Source of the DNA: Chara braunii
Lineage: Eukaryota; Streptophyta; Charophyceae; Charales; Characeae
Assembly (NCBI GenBank): GCA_003427395.1
Contig: BFEA01000422.1
Coordinates: 180,620 to 212,222 of the forward strand
Reading direction: 5' to 3'
Length of the DNA stretch: 31,603 nt
The notes under the pieces are model-generated. The model was not told the origin of the DNA. It saw only the letters and a program-made list of their open reading frames with translations, and searched no databases. A program made the position numbers and the translations under genes. This document shows positions 30,739 to 31,603 of the stretch, one piece after another; position 1 is the first letter of the stretch, and the number at the start of each line of letters is the position of its first letter.

Positions 30739-30809
30739 GCATAGTTGGAGTTGAACTCAGGACCTCCAAGTCAGTATATCAGAGCTCTACCCACTGAGCT
30801 ATTGAGGTC
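30739..30809 (-). mobile_element. tRNA-derived SINE-like head 1
   Basis: On minus, GACCTCAATAGCTCAGTGGG then TAGAGC matches a tRNA D-arm and A-box. About 30 nt later, GAGTTCAACTCC (30758-30747) matches the B-box. Anticodon and acceptor stems do not pair properly, so this is not a working tRNA but a Pol III promoter-like module, as in tRNA-derived SINEs. Confidence 0.6.
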
Positions 30810-30893
30810 ATCAGTCTGTAAGGGCGCTATGCCAGGCTCGGGACAAGTACGTGGGGTGCAACCTACACCAACCAATTGCTCAGGGGAAGTTGT

Positions 30894-30963
30894 GGGCCGA
30901 CAAAGTCGAACCTGCAACCTCCCCGTTGCAACACCGGAGCTCTGCCCACTGAGCTACCACGTA
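30894..30963 (-). mobile_element. tRNA-derived SINE-like head 2
   Basis: On minus, CGTGGTAGCTCAGTGGGCAG then AGC is an A-box and D-arm, and GCAGGTTCGACTTTG (about 30914-30900) is a B-box. Spacing is tRNA-like, but the anticodon stem is mismatched and the acceptor does not close. A third A-box-like segment (GGGTGTAGCTCAACTTGGC on minus, about 31014-30996) lies just upstream with no clear B-box. Confidence 0.6.
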
Positions 30964-31019
30964 TTTGCTTACCAACTGACCGTCTCGAAGGTAAGACGCC
31001 AAGTTGAGCTACACCCAGT

Positions 31020-31603
31020 TGGTACATTTGAGTCGTTGTAATGATGACTTGACCTGGCAATCTTGTGCCCACAGGCCTCACCCTGTTGTCTGATCTCTTC
31101 CTCCGCTTCCCCTTCAATCGTGGCATTGCTGGCCCTTTGGTAAGGGTGTCGGGTGATGTGTACGGACAGCGGAGGAGCGGGAAAGGGGGGGGGGGATGGA
31201 GTATCGGTCACAAGTTTATCCCGGGAGGAGAATGAAAGAGGGGGGGGTTGCTGCAAATGGAACTGAAAAGTGGGAGTGGGGTTTCAGGGGCCATTTGTGC
31301 TCGTCCATCCTCCAATTTTTCCATATTGGGAACCTTGTAGATCAGCCATGGCTCTCCTTGGGCCCAGCGAGTCTTCTGAAAAGCGGATTGTCAATTCCTG
31401 TTCTTCGTTCTGGTTTTGTGTTAGTGTGAGGACTGGGTAGTCCTGCACCTTTTTAATTTGTTGCTTGGCATGGTCCCATGCTACTTTCACCCTCATGACA
31501 AGGTGCTGTGACAGGTGTTCCTTTGCGCGGGGGGCGGTGGGGGGCGGTAAATGTGTGTTGCTTGCACTCAAATGAGCAGCGGGCCTGCCAGGCAAGCATC
31601 AGT
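31020..31603. other. Non-genic stretch to window end
   Basis: G-runs occur at about 31183-31194, 31239-31246 and 31530-31550. No gene, domain or known repeat is recognised. Confidence 0.4.

Noticed and set aside
30739-30963. Functional tRNA genes
   Set aside because: A and B boxes are present, but acceptor and anticodon stems do not pair. Better described as tRNA-derived SINE heads.

Overview
This window is repeat-dominated, non-genic DNA from a large eukaryotic genome. It has no operon-like packing, and it contains a plant-type LINE, a Penelope-like element (PLE), DNA transposons, tRNA-derived SINE-like units, long microsatellites, homopolymers and an assembly gap. No intact host gene is recognisable. 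The LINE (APE endonuclease, RT, zf-RVT type zinc finger) and the permuted PLE with a zinc-knuckle ORF1 both suggest the green lineage. A charophyte alga such as Chara is my guess, from memory only and at low confidence.

Layout: 1-6.6 kb holds tandem repeats, (CA)n, palindromic repeats, TTAA-flanked MITE-like elements and a purine-rich block of about 0.9 kb. From 6.7 to 16.2 kb there is one decayed plus-strand LINE: ORF1 with a DUF4283-like region, then an ORF2 with APE endonuclease, RT and zf-RVT. Its RT is split exactly at motif A (LDMEEA / YDKVGW) by a 1.8-kb TIR element at 12025-13820. From 16.3 to 20.2 kb there are TTAA-flanked elements, one carrying a three-copy satellite of about 170 bp, long poly-T tracts, and members of a dispersed SINE-like family.

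The most interesting object is a minus-strand PLE spanning 29382 to 20219. It lies between two nearly identical 2.3-kb direct repeats (pseudo-LTRs). In transcription order it reads: partial upstream copy (29382-27066), 5' region, ORF1 with a CCHC zinc knuckle and coiled coil, then an N-terminal GIY-YIG nuclease, a basic linker, a Cys-x-Cys segment, a huge poly-Ser/GAA repeat, a DHNPG motif, the RT palm, and a 3' region. The GIY-YIG-before-RT order is the permuted order described for the Naiad/Chlamys clade of PLEs. Each pseudo-LTR carries a foldable type I hammerhead ribozyme on the minus strand. The two predicted cleavage points define a 6,849-nt RNA monomer. The coding copy is broken by nonsense codons and frameshifts.

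From 29.4 to 31.6 kb there is a palindromic repeat, an inverted partner of the repeat lying just outside the other end of the PLE, and a cluster of degenerate tRNA-like (SINE-like) heads. The two pseudo-LTRs share N characters at homologous positions, and one contains a 195-bp gap, so part of the duplicate sequence may be assembly-derived.
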